Source: an uncultured Collinsella sp. (lineage in GTDB: Bacteria; Actinomycetota; Coriobacteriia; Coriobacteriales; Coriobacteriaceae). From it: DNA of 64,000 nt. The stretch is from NCBI GenBank assembly GCA_900541885.1, contig UQKW01000002.1, forward strand, positions 62,001-126,000, read 5' to 3'. The first letter of the stretch is position 1, and every line of letters starts with the position of its first letter. The notes beneath the pieces are model-generated. The model was given only the letters and a program-made list of their open reading frames with translations. It searched no databases and was not told where the DNA came from. The translations under genes were made by a program, and so were the position numbers. Shown here piece by piece: positions 43,422-52,001 of this stretch.

Positions 43422-45599
43422 CTAGGGGAGGAGCTTCATGGCGGCGTCGTGGGCGGCGCGCTCGTAGGTGTCGTCGAGGGGCTTGAGCGGCAGCAGGGCT
43501 GTGGCCTGCGCATCGCCGCGCCGCTCGAGGGCGTGCGCGATCAGCCAGTCGGCGAGCTCGGGGTTCTTGGGCAGTGCCGGTCCGTGCAGGTACGTGCCGA
43601 TGACGCCCTTGAAGATCAGACCCTCAAGGCCATCATCGCCGTTGTTGCCGGTGCCCGTGACGACGGACGTTCCGAGCGACGTGGCATCGGCGTCCAAAAG
43701 CGTGCGACCTCCATGGTTCTCGAATCCCACAAAGGGCTCAGGTGCCAGGTCGGTCTTGACGGCGACGTTGCCGATCAGGCGGTCGGAGCCGCGTACGGTC
43801 TCGGCGGCAATGACGCCCAGGCCCTCGATGCGATCCTCGCCCATATAGTACGAACGGCCGAGCAGCTGATAGCTGCCGCAGATAGCGAGCAGCGAGCCGC
43901 TATCCTCAACATAGGCCGCGACCTTGTCTTTTTGAGCGAGCAGTTCATGTGCAACCGCCAGTTGGTCGCGGTCGGAGCCGCCGCCCATCATGACGATATC
44001 GGCGTCGGTCAGGTCGAGCACCTCGCCCATGTGGACCTCGTCCACGCGCACGGGAATGCCGCGCCAGGCGCAGCGGCGCTCGAGCACGATAACGTTGCCG
44101 CCGTCGCCGTAGAGGTTAAGCGCATCGGGATACAGGTAGACGATGCGCAGCGGGCGCGAAAGCTCGACTGGCGCGATACCGACAGGAAGAGCGCTGCCGT
44201 CGGCACGGGCTATGGCGCGGGCAGCAACCGTGGCTGCATCGGTGCCTTTGAGTCCGTCGAGTTCTTTGACCAGCGGCGGGAAGGCCGTGTAGTTGGCGAC
44301 GGCGTAGAAGGTGTCATCGGCGGCCTCGTCTGCCACGGCGCCGATCGCCTGCGCGACGTCCGAGATAATCGCGGCATCGATGCCGGCGTACTTGAGGCGT
44401 ACCTGCATGTCGTGCGCACGCGTGCCTCCGGCAAAGGCGACAAGACCCGGCGCGTCGGCGATGCGCTCGAAGTCGACATCGTAGATCCACGAGACATCGT
44501 GGCCGTCGGCATCGTTATCGTTTAGGAAGAAGGCGCAGAGCCTGCCACCTGCCGTTTTAATGGACTGGATCTGGCGATCGAAGCCCACGGGATTCTTGGC
44601 CAGGTTGGCCTCGACGGTGCGGCCGGCAATATCCCAACGGCCCATGCGACCACCTGCTGGCACGTAGGCATCGAGCGTGGGCTGCAGATACGCCGCGTCC
44701 ACGCCCAGCTCGTGCGCCGCAAAGAAGGCGGCGGCAACGTTATAGACCATGTACAGGCCGTTGTAGCGCGTGGCGATGTGCACGGCGGGCGCGTTGGCCT
44801 CGGGTCCAAAGGCCAGGTCAAAGCCGTAGCCGTCGCAGCCGAGCTCAACGCCCGTCACGCGGCGGAGCAGCGCGGGGCGACCCCAGCCGCACGAAGGGCA
44901 ATGATAGGCGCCCAGCTGTCCGTACTGCACATAGTCGTATTCCAGCGGGGCGTTGCACTGCGAGCAAAAACGCGAGTCGCTAATGCGGTCGGACTCGGTG
45001 CCCGTGGCGCCGTCGATGCCAAAGGCGATGCTCGTGTTGGGGACGCGCGCGGCGATCGAGGCGCACAGCGGATCGTCGGCGTTGTAGATGAGCGTTGTCG
45101 TCGGAGAGAGCTCCAACGCATGGGCGATGACGTCTTGGGTATGGTCGATCTCGCCGTAGCGGTCTAGCTGGTCGCGGAACAGGTTGAGCAGCACAAAGTA
45201 CGTCGGCTTGAGCTTGGGCAGAACGCGTACGGTGTAGAGCTCGTCGCACTCAAAGACGCCCACGCGCTTGCCGCTGCTGGCGTGCTTAAGGCCGCCGCGG
45301 GCCTCGAGCAGAGCACCCACCACGCCAGGCTCCATATTGTTGCCGGCACGGTTGCACACCACGGTAGCGCCGCTGGCGGCAACGGCGTCGGCGATGAGGT
45401 TGGAGGTGGTGGTCTTGCCATTAGTACCGGTGATCACCACGCTGCGGTCGACAAGGCCGGCGAGGTCGCTCAGCAGCTCGGGGTCGATCTTCATGGCGAT
45501 GCGGCCGGGGAGTACGCCGCCCTGGCGCTTAAGGACGGAGCGCAGCCCCCAGCGAGCGATATCGCTCGAGGTGCAGGCAAGAGATGAGCGGAGGTTCAT
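43422..45599 (-). CDS. murT/gatD: MurT-GatD fusion: lipid II isoglutaminyl synthase
   Basis: A 725-residue single-chain form of the enzyme that amidates the alpha-carboxyl of D-Glu in the peptidoglycan stem, normally two proteins. Residues 1-~465 are MurT: 'KRQGGVLPGRIAMKIDP', P-loop TGTNGKTT (57-64), a four-cysteine zinc ribbon (C212, C215, C234, C237) and 'DNDADGHDVSWIYD' (361-374). A linker (~465-483) leads to GatD, a class I glutaminase: 'IVYLYPDALNLYGDGGN', nucleophile C574 in 'LAICGSYQL' and H672 in 'TYLHGPALPKNP'. All catalytic parts of both halves are present and no frameshift is needed. The start follows TTAGGAACGG. Order murT then gatD matches the two-gene operon of Gram-positives. 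Confidence 0.94.
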   Translation of the reverse strand: MNLRSSLACTSSDIARWGLRSVLKRQGGVLPGRIAMKIDPELLSDLAGLVDRSVVITGTNGKTTTSNLIADAVAASGATVVCNRAGNNMEPGVVGALLEARGGLKHASSGKRVGVFECDELYTVRVLPKLKPTYFVLLNLFRDQLDRYGEIDHTQDVIAHALELSPTTTLIYNADDPLCASIAARVPNTSIAFGIDGATGTESDRISDSRFCSQCNAPLEYDYVQYGQLGAYHCPSCGWGRPALLRRVTGVELGCDGYGFDLAFGPEANAPAVHIATRYNGLYMVYNVAAAFFAAHELGVDAAYLQPTLDAYVPAGGRMGRWDIAGRTVEANLAKNPVGFDRQIQSIKTAGGRLCAFFLNDNDADGHDVSWIYDVDFERIADAPGLVAFAGGTRAHDMQVRLKYAGIDAAIISDVAQAIGAVADEAADDTFYAVANYTAFPPLVKELDGLKGTDAATVAARAIARADGSALPVGIAPVELSRPLRIVYLYPDALNLYGDGGNVIVLERRCAWRGIPVRVDEVHMGEVLDLTDADIVMMGGGSDRDQLAVAHELLAQKDKVAAYVEDSGSLLAICGSYQLLGRSYYMGEDRIEGLGVIAAETVRGSDRLIGNVAVKTDLAPEPFVGFENHGGRTLLDADATSLGTSVVTGTGNNGDDGLEGLIFKGVIGTYLHGPALPKNPELADWLIAHALERRGDAQATALLPLKPLDDTYERAAHDAAMKLLP

Positions 45600-45644
45600 G
45601 AAACCGTTCCTAACGTAAACGACATGGTCGGGTCGAGTGTGTCA

Positions 45645-46688
45645 CTAAAAACCGTAGCGGCGCGCAAACTCCTGGGCAAGCTGCGACACGTCTTCGCAGG
45701 CATTGGCCCAGGGAGCAAAGTCGGGAGTGTCCGAGATAATACCGTCCGCTTCCCAAACGGCCTGATGCGAAAGATCCCAGGGATCGCGTGGCTCGGGTCG
45801 GCAGGGAAGGTACGGTGTCTGGTACATGGGGTTCAGCAAGAAGAACGCGCCGCCCTCGCAACGGTTGGCAAACTCACGCAGCGCGCGTGTCGCCGGGCGC
45901 ATCTTGTTTGTTTTGAACAGCAGAATCGTGCGGGCGAGCAGATACCAAGGAGAGTTCTCGAGTGCGTCTGCCCCGATCTCTTCCTCGAGCTGGTGGGCTA
46001 GGGCAAAAAAGCCGTCCTCGTCTTCCAGACGAGCGAGGGCGAGCAACACGGTGCCTGCGGCTCGGGTGGGATAGCCTTCTGCCTTAAGGACGCGGCGGGC
46101 GTAGTTGGCGGCAGCACGGTAGCGGGCGCTCGCCATGCACAGCTGCGAGATGGCCTCGAGCGTGTGAAGCCACCCGATAAGAGCCGGCTCGCTCACGGTA
46201 AGGTCTGCTGCGGTGACACCATCGGCCAAAACATTATTGGCCCAGTAGTGCGGGGCTTCCATGTCGAACCCGGGCACGCTTTGCTGCAGGTAATCGGCCG
46301 TGGTCGCCTCGAGCTTCATCAGATCGCCCGGGCAGGCGTCGACGGGCGTGTCCGCCAAAATGATGGCGAGCAGCTGGGCATCGAGGACATGCGCATCGAT
46401 GCGGACGATCTTGAGCAGCTCATCACGCATATCGTCGAACAGGCGGTTGCGCGTCTGCTCAAACTCCTCGTCGCTGCCCATATCCTCGATGCGATGGAGC
46501 TCGTCGAGCAGGTGGCGATGAACGCCGGCATAGGACAGCAGCGCCTGGGCATGCTCGGACTGCGCATACTTATGAGGGTTGACGCTCACGTCGTTATGGA
46601 CAAGCTCGCGTGCTGCATCGGTGAGTTCGGGGTGCGACGCAAGGTAGGCGCGCTCCAGGTAGGCGGGGATGTAGACGCTCGGATCCAT
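45645..46688 (-). CDS. TPR-like hypothetical protein
   Basis: A 347-residue helical protein of unknown function with no signal or membrane segment. Alternating helix pairs such as 'YRAAANYARRVLKAEGYPTRA' and 'ALARLEDEDGFFALAHQLEEE' suggest TPR-type repeats. The start overlaps the stop of the upstream gene by one base, so the two are coupled. It shares architecture with that neighbour, hinting at an ancient duplication or a complex. It lies between that gene and the peptidoglycan amidation gene on the same strand. Confidence 0.7.
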   Translation of the reverse strand: MDPSVYIPAYLERAYLASHPELTDAARELVHNDVSVNPHKYAQSEHAQALLSYAGVHRHLLDELHRIEDMGSDEEFEQTRNRLFDDMRDELLKIVRIDAHVLDAQLLAIILADTPVDACPGDLMKLEATTADYLQQSVPGFDMEAPHYWANNVLADGVTAADLTVSEPALIGWLHTLEAISQLCMASARYRAAANYARRVLKAEGYPTRAAGTVLLALARLEDEDGFFALAHQLEEEIGADALENSPWYLLARTILLFKTNKMRPATRALREFANRCEGGAFFLLNPMYQTPYLPCRPEPRDPWDLSHQAVWEADGIISDTPDFAPWANACEDVSQLAQEFARRYGF

Positions 46689-47764
46689 TAGAGGTCTCCT
46701 CCCTTAAACGGCAAACCCTGCTCGGCCGCGCGCAGGATGCGCTCGTCGATCTGGGAACGCACGATGTCGTTGGTGGCGACCCAGGCGGCAAAGCTGGCGT
46801 TGTCGGGGGCGCCCAGGCCCTCCTGCAGCACCGGCGTCGCCTCGGACAGCGCAAGGACAAGTTCGTCGGTGGAGCCCACACCCACGTTGACGCGGGCATA
46901 GACGCCATCGGGAAACTCGGTTTGGAAGTAGAGCGCCTCGGCTGCGTGCGGGCACGAACGCACAAGGATACGCAGGTAGTGCTCGGCACCCTCGTAGTCC
47001 AGCTCGCGCCAGGCAGCGCTCATCAGCGCGATGAGCGTCCACGGGTCCAAGTCACGCTCCGCATCTTTGGGGCGGCGGCGCAGCGGGGTACTCGCGAGGT
47101 ACGGCACGGAGTGAGCGGAGCGAAAGCGCTTGAGCTCCTCGGCGGGGTATTCGAGCTTTGCCATGGCGAGCATCGCGGTGTGGCGGACGCCGGCAGGATC
47201 GTTGGGGGCAAAGTCGAGGCTGCGGTTTGCGGCTTCGAGCGACATGCGATAGCGGCCGCTAATGAGGGCACGTGACGCAAGGGCGGCGAGCCAGCGCAGA
47301 TAGGGGCGGCGCATAAGGTCGCCAGCGGCCTCACGCTCGTAGGGGTCCTGCGCCGAGGCGATCTTGAGCGCCAGATCGTGCTCCACCTCGTCGCACTTGG
47401 ACACCAGATACTGTACGTATTCCTCGTTGGAGCTGGCGGTGAGCGCCGTCAGCATGCGCTGGGCATCCCAGTTGGCCGGGTCGAGTGCGACTGCCTCGCG
47501 GAGCATGTTCTCGGCTGCGGCTTCTTCTTGCTCTGCCTGGGTATCGTCGGGGATAAAGGGAATGCGGTAGTCGACGGCCTCGACCACCTTGGCAATGAGG
47601 TGCCCGGCGCGGTCGCGGTCGTGCACGATGAGCGGTGCGGGGTTGCGGGTGAATTGTTCCATCAGACGCTCTACTGCGGCAGCGTCGGTGAGCGGGATAT
47701 TGTCGCGGCGCAAGGCCTCAAGAACGAGGCGATGGCAATCCTCTTGAATGGGATCGAATGCCAT
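46688..47764 (-). CDS. TPR-like hypothetical protein
   Basis: A 358-residue, mostly helical protein. 'AENMLREAVALDPANWDAQRMLTAL' and 'RYRMSLEAANRSLDFAPNDPAG' are convincing TPR-like helices. No catalytic motif is visible. GGAGGCC lies before the start. It is the first gene of a minus-strand group with the next TPR-like gene and possibly murT/gatD, 45 nt further on. Function is unknown; a scaffolding role is speculation. Confidence 0.7.
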   Translation of the reverse strand: MAFDPIQEDCHRLVLEALRRDNIPLTDAAAVERLMEQFTRNPAPLIVHDRDRAGHLIAKVVEAVDYRIPFIPDDTQAEQEEAAAENMLREAVALDPANWDAQRMLTALTASSNEEYVQYLVSKCDEVEHDLALKIASAQDPYEREAAGDLMRRPYLRWLAALASRALISGRYRMSLEAANRSLDFAPNDPAGVRHTAMLAMAKLEYPAEELKRFRSAHSVPYLASTPLRRRPKDAERDLDPWTLIALMSAAWRELDYEGAEHYLRILVRSCPHAAEALYFQTEFPDGVYARVNVGVGSTDELVLALSEATPVLQEGLGAPDNASFAAWVATNDIVRSQIDERILRAAEQGLPFKGGDL

Positions 47765-48264
47765 GGGGCCTCCTTTGCTGCGGTTAGGGTTCAGATGTTT
47801 CTATATAAGGTTCTAGTTTACCCGCATGTGGCACACCGGGGGTGCCGCACTTGGACTTGCACCTTTGCACCACGAAGTCGGATGTCGCACAAATGTCGGC
47901 ACCATGGACGGCCGAGTGGTATCACGGTGCCGCAAACGGTCGATTTTTGGCGGCGAACGGTGCATATTTTGGAGGGGCACCGTCCTGCCCGGGATATGTA
48001 GTCAACCTTGATAAAACGTTTGCCCAGCTTGGGAGTATGAATGCCGCACAAGGGTCTTCAGGGATAGAAAAAACGTTTCATCATTGGCGGCTTTAGGTGA
48101 ATAACTGACCAACCAGAACGGTAAAATAGTGTTTGTCTGAGCGTTGAGACGTTTAGACATCGCGCATTGTCATCGCCGGCAACGCGCAAACCGGTCCTAA
48201 CGGAGCCAATTGGGTGCTCCGTTATATACGCAAGTCTAAGAGGGGCTTGTTTAGGAGGCACAGT
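47765..48264 (+). other. Regulatory region before the alcohol dehydrogenase
   Basis: A 500-nt non-coding gap. Two AAACGTTT palindromes lie at 48014-48021 and 48071-48078. TAAAAT (48122-48127) is a possible -10, without a clear -35. A 9-bp hairpin TAACGGAGC / GCTCCGTTA (48198-48224) lies in the leader, 40 nt before the start. No small gene was found. Confidence 0.45.
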
Positions 48265-49488
48265 ATGGGACGTTTTACCAATCCTCGCGATCTGTACTTT
48301 GGTGAGGGCGCTCGCCACGAGGTGAAGAACCTCAAGGGCAAGAAGGCCATCATCGTTTCTGGCGGCAGCTCTATGCGCCGCGGCGGGTTCCTGCAGGACG
48401 TCGAGAACGACCTTAAGGAAGGCGGTTTCGAGGTCAAGCTGTTCGAAGGCGTCGAGTCCGACCCGTCCATCGAGACGGTCATGAAGGGCGCCGAGGCCAT
48501 GCGCGAGTTCGAGCCCGACTGGATTATCGCCATCGGTGGCGGCTCGCCCATCGATGCCGCTAAGGCCATGTGGGTCTTCTACGAGTATCCCGAGGAGTCC
48601 TTCGATAACATCATCCAGCCGTTCAGCTTCCCCGAGCTGCGTCAGAAGGCTCATTTCTGCGCCATCTCCTCTACCTCCGGCACCGCTACCGAGGTCACTG
48701 CCTTCTCCGTCATTACCGACTACGCCAAGGGCATCAAGTACCCGCTGGCCGACTTCAACATCACCCCTGATGTCGCCATCGTCGACCCCGAGCTCACCTA
48801 CACCATGCCCGCCAAGCTGTGCGCTCATACCGGCATGGACGCTCTGACCCACTGCATGGAGGCCTACGTTTCCACCTGCGCCTCTATGTTCACCGACGCC
48901 AACGCTCTGCACGGCATCCGCGAGATCGTCGAGTGGCTGCCCAAGTCCTATGCTGGCGACCATGAGGCCCGTCAGCACATGCACGAGGCTCAGTGCATCG
49001 CCGGTATCGCCTTCTCCTCGGGCCTGCTCGGCATCGTTCACTCCATGGCTCACAAGACCGGCGCTGCCTTCGAGAACGGCCACATCATCCACGGTGCTGC
49101 CAACGCCATGTACCTGGGCAAGGTTATCCAGTGGAACTCCAAGGACCCGCGCGCTGCTGAGCGTTACGCTTACGTGGCCAAGGAGATCCTGCACCTTCCC
49201 GGCGAGACCAACGAGGAGCTCATCGCTGCGCTCGTCCAGAAGATTCGCGACCTCAACGACCAGCTCAACATTCCGCAGTCCATCAAGGATTACGCGAATG
49301 GTGGCGTGAAGGTCGACGCCGAGAACCCGCAGATGGTTTCCGAGGAGGAGTTCCTCGCCAAGCTGCCCGAGATCGCCGCGAACGCCGAGCAGGACGCCTG
49401 CACGCCCGAGAACCCGCGTGAGACCAAGGCTGCCGACTTCGAGAAGATTCTCAAGGCCTGCTACTACGACACCGACATCGATTTCTAA
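48265..49488 (+). CDS. Iron-containing alcohol dehydrogenase
   Basis: A 407-residue type III (Fe-dependent) alcohol dehydrogenase. ATG 48265 has AGGAGGC 6 bases upstream. Nucleotide-binding loops are 'VSGGSSMRRGG' and 'IAIGGGSPIDAAKAMW'; metal ligands come from 'GMDALTHCMEAY', 'HSMAHKTGAAF' and 'NGHIIHGAAN'. It resembles butanol or lactaldehyde/1,2-propanediol-type enzymes; substrate cannot be fixed. Likely role: reoxidising NADH by reducing aldehydes in fermentation. The long regulated leader suggests controlled expression. Confidence 0.92.
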   Translation: MGRFTNPRDLYFGEGARHEVKNLKGKKAIIVSGGSSMRRGGFLQDVENDLKEGGFEVKLFEGVESDPSIETVMKGAEAMREFEPDWIIAIGGGSPIDAAKAMWVFYEYPEESFDNIIQPFSFPELRQKAHFCAISSTSGTATEVTAFSVITDYAKGIKYPLADFNITPDVAIVDPELTYTMPAKLCAHTGMDALTHCMEAYVSTCASMFTDANALHGIREIVEWLPKSYAGDHEARQHMHEAQCIAGIAFSSGLLGIVHSMAHKTGAAFENGHIIHGAANAMYLGKVIQWNSKDPRAAERYAYVAKEILHLPGETNEELIAALVQKIRDLNDQLNIPQSIKDYANGGVKVDAENPQMVSEEEFLAKLPEIAANAEQDACTPENPRETKAADFEKILKACYYDTDIDF

Positions 49489-49510
49489 TCGACTCTTGTT
49501 ATCGTAACGA

Positions 49511-49547
49511 GGGGCTCCGCACGTATCTGTACGGAGCCCCTTTTTTT
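49511..49547 (+). terminator. Terminator after the alcohol dehydrogenase
   Basis: GGGGCTCCG / CGGAGCCCC with a 12-nt loop, followed by TTTTTTT. Confidence 0.92.
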
Positions 49548-49568
49548 CTTTTAGAGAATGGGATAAAA

Positions 49569-50669
49569 ATGGCTGCAATCTTCAATAGCCCCAGCAAGTA
49601 CATCCAGGGTCCGGACGAGCTCGCCAAGCTCGGCTCCTATGTCGAGCCGCTCGGCGCTAAGGCCCTCGTCATCGTGACGCCTTCGGGCAAGAAGCGCGTT
49701 GGTGCCAAGATCGAGGGCAGCTTTGCCGAGGCTAAGGCCGAGCTGCTGTTTGAGGACTTTAACGGCGAGTGCTCCAAGGGCGAGGTCGATCGCCTGGTTG
49801 CGCTCGCTCGCGACAACGGTTGCGACATCATCGTCGGTGTCGGTGGCGGCAAGATCCTCGATACCGCGAAGGCTGTTGCCTATTACCTGGAGTCCCCGGT
49901 TATCATTTGCCCCACCATCGCTTCGACCGATGCACCGTGCTCGGCACTTTCGGTGCTCTACACCGATGACGGCCAGTTCGATAAGTACCTGTTCCTTAAG
50001 GCAAACCCCAACATTGTCCTGATGGATACGACGGTTATCGCGGCGAGCCCGGTGCGCCTGACGGTTTCCGGTATGGGCGATGCGCTCGCAACCTACTTTG
50101 AGGCCCAGGCGACGCACGATGCCGACGGCGGCACTTGCGCTGGCGGCAAGGGCGGTATGGCTGGTCTGGCGCTCGCCAAGCTCTGCTACGAGACGCTTAT
50201 GGCCGATGGCGTCAAGGCCAAGGTCGCGCTGGAGAAGGGTGCGCTCACGCCTGCCGTTGAGCACATCATCGAGGCAAACACGCTGCTTTCGGGCATTGGC
50301 TTTGAGAGCTCGGGCCTTGCTGCTGCTCATGCCATCCACAATGGCCTGACGATGCTGCCCGAGTGCCACGGCATGTATCACGGCGAGAAGGTCGCCTTTG
50401 GCACCATCGTCCAGCTGGTACTCGAGGATGCCCCGACCGAGAAGCTCGAGGAAGTCTTGGGCTTCTGCATTGAGCTGGGCCTGCCGGTTACGATGAAGGA
50501 ACTTGGCGTTGCCGAGCTTACGCGCGAGCAGGCCATGATTGTTGCCGAGGCCGCCTGCGCGCCCGATGACACCATGTGCAACATGCCGTTTGAGGTGACG
50601 CCCGAGATGGTTGCAAACGCCATTCTGGGTGCCGACGCACTGGGTCACTACTACCTTATGGATGAGTAA
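49569..50669 (+). CDS. gldA: Glycerol dehydrogenase
   Basis: A 366-residue GldA-type enzyme oxidising glycerol to dihydroxyacetone with NAD+. It begins 'IFNSPSKYIQGPDELAKLG', a GldA signature; the NAD loop is 'IIVGVGGGKILDTAKAVA', and zinc ligands come from the aspartate in 'GMGDALATYFEA' and histidines in 'AAAHAIHNGL' and 'MYHGEKVAFG'. It lies between two terminators and has only a weak ribosome binding site (GGGAT). A second paralogue follows. Confidence 0.93.
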   Translation: MAAIFNSPSKYIQGPDELAKLGSYVEPLGAKALVIVTPSGKKRVGAKIEGSFAEAKAELLFEDFNGECSKGEVDRLVALARDNGCDIIVGVGGGKILDTAKAVAYYLESPVIICPTIASTDAPCSALSVLYTDDGQFDKYLFLKANPNIVLMDTTVIAASPVRLTVSGMGDALATYFEAQATHDADGGTCAGGKGGMAGLALAKLCYETLMADGVKAKVALEKGALTPAVEHIIEANTLLSGIGFESSGLAAAHAIHNGLTMLPECHGMYHGEKVAFGTIVQLVLEDAPTEKLEEVLGFCIELGLPVTMKELGVAELTREQAMIVAEAACAPDDTMCNMPFEVTPEMVANAILGADALGHYYLMDE

Positions 50670-50681
50670 ACTAAGGTAAGG

Positions 50682-50717
50682 AAGGGGCAAAGCCGACAGA
50701 AGGCTTTGCCCCTTTTT
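50682..50717 (+). terminator. gldA terminator
   Basis: AAGGGGCAAAGCC / GGCTTTGCCCCTT, a 13-bp stem with a 7-nt loop, ending in TTTTT. Confidence 0.92.
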
Positions 50718-50721
50718 GCTA

Positions 50722-50752
50722 TGGTGCAAAGGGGTCAGGTTGCTTTGTACCA
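50722..50752 (+). repeat. Dispersed palindromic repeat, family A, diverged copy 4
   Basis: TGGTGCAAAG and CTTTGTACCA pair around GGGTCAGGTTG. The CAAAGGGG-CAGG core is kept while the outer bases differ from copies 1-3 yet still pair in most positions. Confidence 0.6.
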
Positions 50753-50782
50753 ATTGTTGTTGATGAAAGGGCGGATTCTCGT

Positions 50783-51850
50783 ATGGCGCTTCCCATGGTT
50801 TATGGCGGTCCCGGACGATATGTTCAGGGGCCGGGTGAGCTCTCGCGTCAGGGCAGGTATTTGTCATGGTTGGGCTGCGCTGCCTATGTCTTGTTTGACC
50901 AAGGCACCGAGGATCGGCTGTGCAGGCAGATCGTCGATGGATTTCTGGATGAAGATCTAAGCGAGCCGTTCTTTAAGATTTACAACGGTCCGTGTACGGA
51001 AGATGCCGTTGTCGAAATGGCTAAGGAAGCTCGGGCTGAGTATTGCGACATGGTGGTGGGTATTGGCGGCGGCAAGATGCTCGATATCGCCAAGGCCGTT
51101 GCGTTTTATGCCGAGTTGCCGTTGTGCGTATGTCCCACGGCGGCGTCGATGGACGGTCCGTGCAGCGCGATTTCGGTGCTGTATCACGAGGATGGGTCGT
51201 TCGACCGCTACCTGATGCTCGAGAAGAATCCAGACCTGGTCGTGGTCGATACCAACGTGGTCGCGGCGGCCCCGCTGCGTATGACGGTCGCTGGCATGGG
51301 CGATGCACTGACAACGTACTTCGAGGCGCGTTCGTGCGCCGCGGCGCACGGCGTCAACGAACACGGTGGCGCGCCGGGGCACTTGGCTTTGGTTGCGGCT
51401 CGTGCCTGCTATGACACACTCATGGAGTGCGGCGTCGCTGCCAAGCGCGATCTCAAAAAGGGCCGTATATCGCCGGCGGTTGAGCGCCTGATCGAGTGCA
51501 ATATTCTGCTCTCGGGCGTCGGCTTTGAGAGCGGTGGCTTGGCGTTGGCACATGCCATCGCCAACGGGTTGACGATCCTGCCCGAGTGCAAGGCCATGCA
51601 TGGTGAGGCCGTGGCATTTGGCCTAGTGGTCCAGCTTCGTTTGGAGCGTGCGCCCGAGCTTGATCAGGTGCTCGAGTTTTGCCAGCGCGTCGGCCTACCG
51701 ACGACGCTCGCGGAGCTGGGACTTGGCGAGATTTCCGTTACCGACCTGATGAGCGTTGCAGATGCGGCCTTTAGAAACGAACGCAATATGGCCAACGAGC
51801 AGGCCAAGGTGACCAGACAAAAGCTCGTGCAGCTCATGTGCGAGGCATAG
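50783..51850 (+). CDS. Glycerol dehydrogenase-like paralogue
   Basis: A 355-residue relative of the preceding GldA. 'YGGPGRYVQGPGELSRQG' and 'MVVGIGGGKMLDIAKAVAF' align with it, and metal ligands are preserved in 'GMGDALTTYFEA', 'LALAHAIANGL' and 'MHGEAVAFG'. It diverges near the N-terminal nucleotide-binding region ('LSWLGCAAYVLFDQG' in place of the usual serine/threonine turn) and lacks the C-terminal 'ILGADALGHYY' ending. It may act on a different polyol or hydroxyketone. The ribosome binding site (AAAGGG) is distant, suggesting low expression. Confidence 0.87.
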   Translation: MALPMVYGGPGRYVQGPGELSRQGRYLSWLGCAAYVLFDQGTEDRLCRQIVDGFLDEDLSEPFFKIYNGPCTEDAVVEMAKEARAEYCDMVVGIGGGKMLDIAKAVAFYAELPLCVCPTAASMDGPCSAISVLYHEDGSFDRYLMLEKNPDLVVVDTNVVAAAPLRMTVAGMGDALTTYFEARSCAAAHGVNEHGGAPGHLALVAARACYDTLMECGVAAKRDLKKGRISPAVERLIECNILLSGVGFESGGLALAHAIANGLTILPECKAMHGEAVAFGLVVQLRLERAPELDQVLEFCQRVGLPTTLAELGLGEISVTDLMSVADAAFRNERNMANEQAKVTRQKLVQLMCEA

Positions 51851-52001
51851 CTTGGCACTTGATTGACCTTGTGCAATCGAGGCGGCGATAGGCCATGGGC
51901 TATTTGCCGCAAAGATGCTCCGCGTGTAATTTGCCCGAGGCACGGGCCGATAGCGTATCATTATCTCTTGCTTGTTTGCACTGCTCAGGGAGGGGCCGCG
52001 C

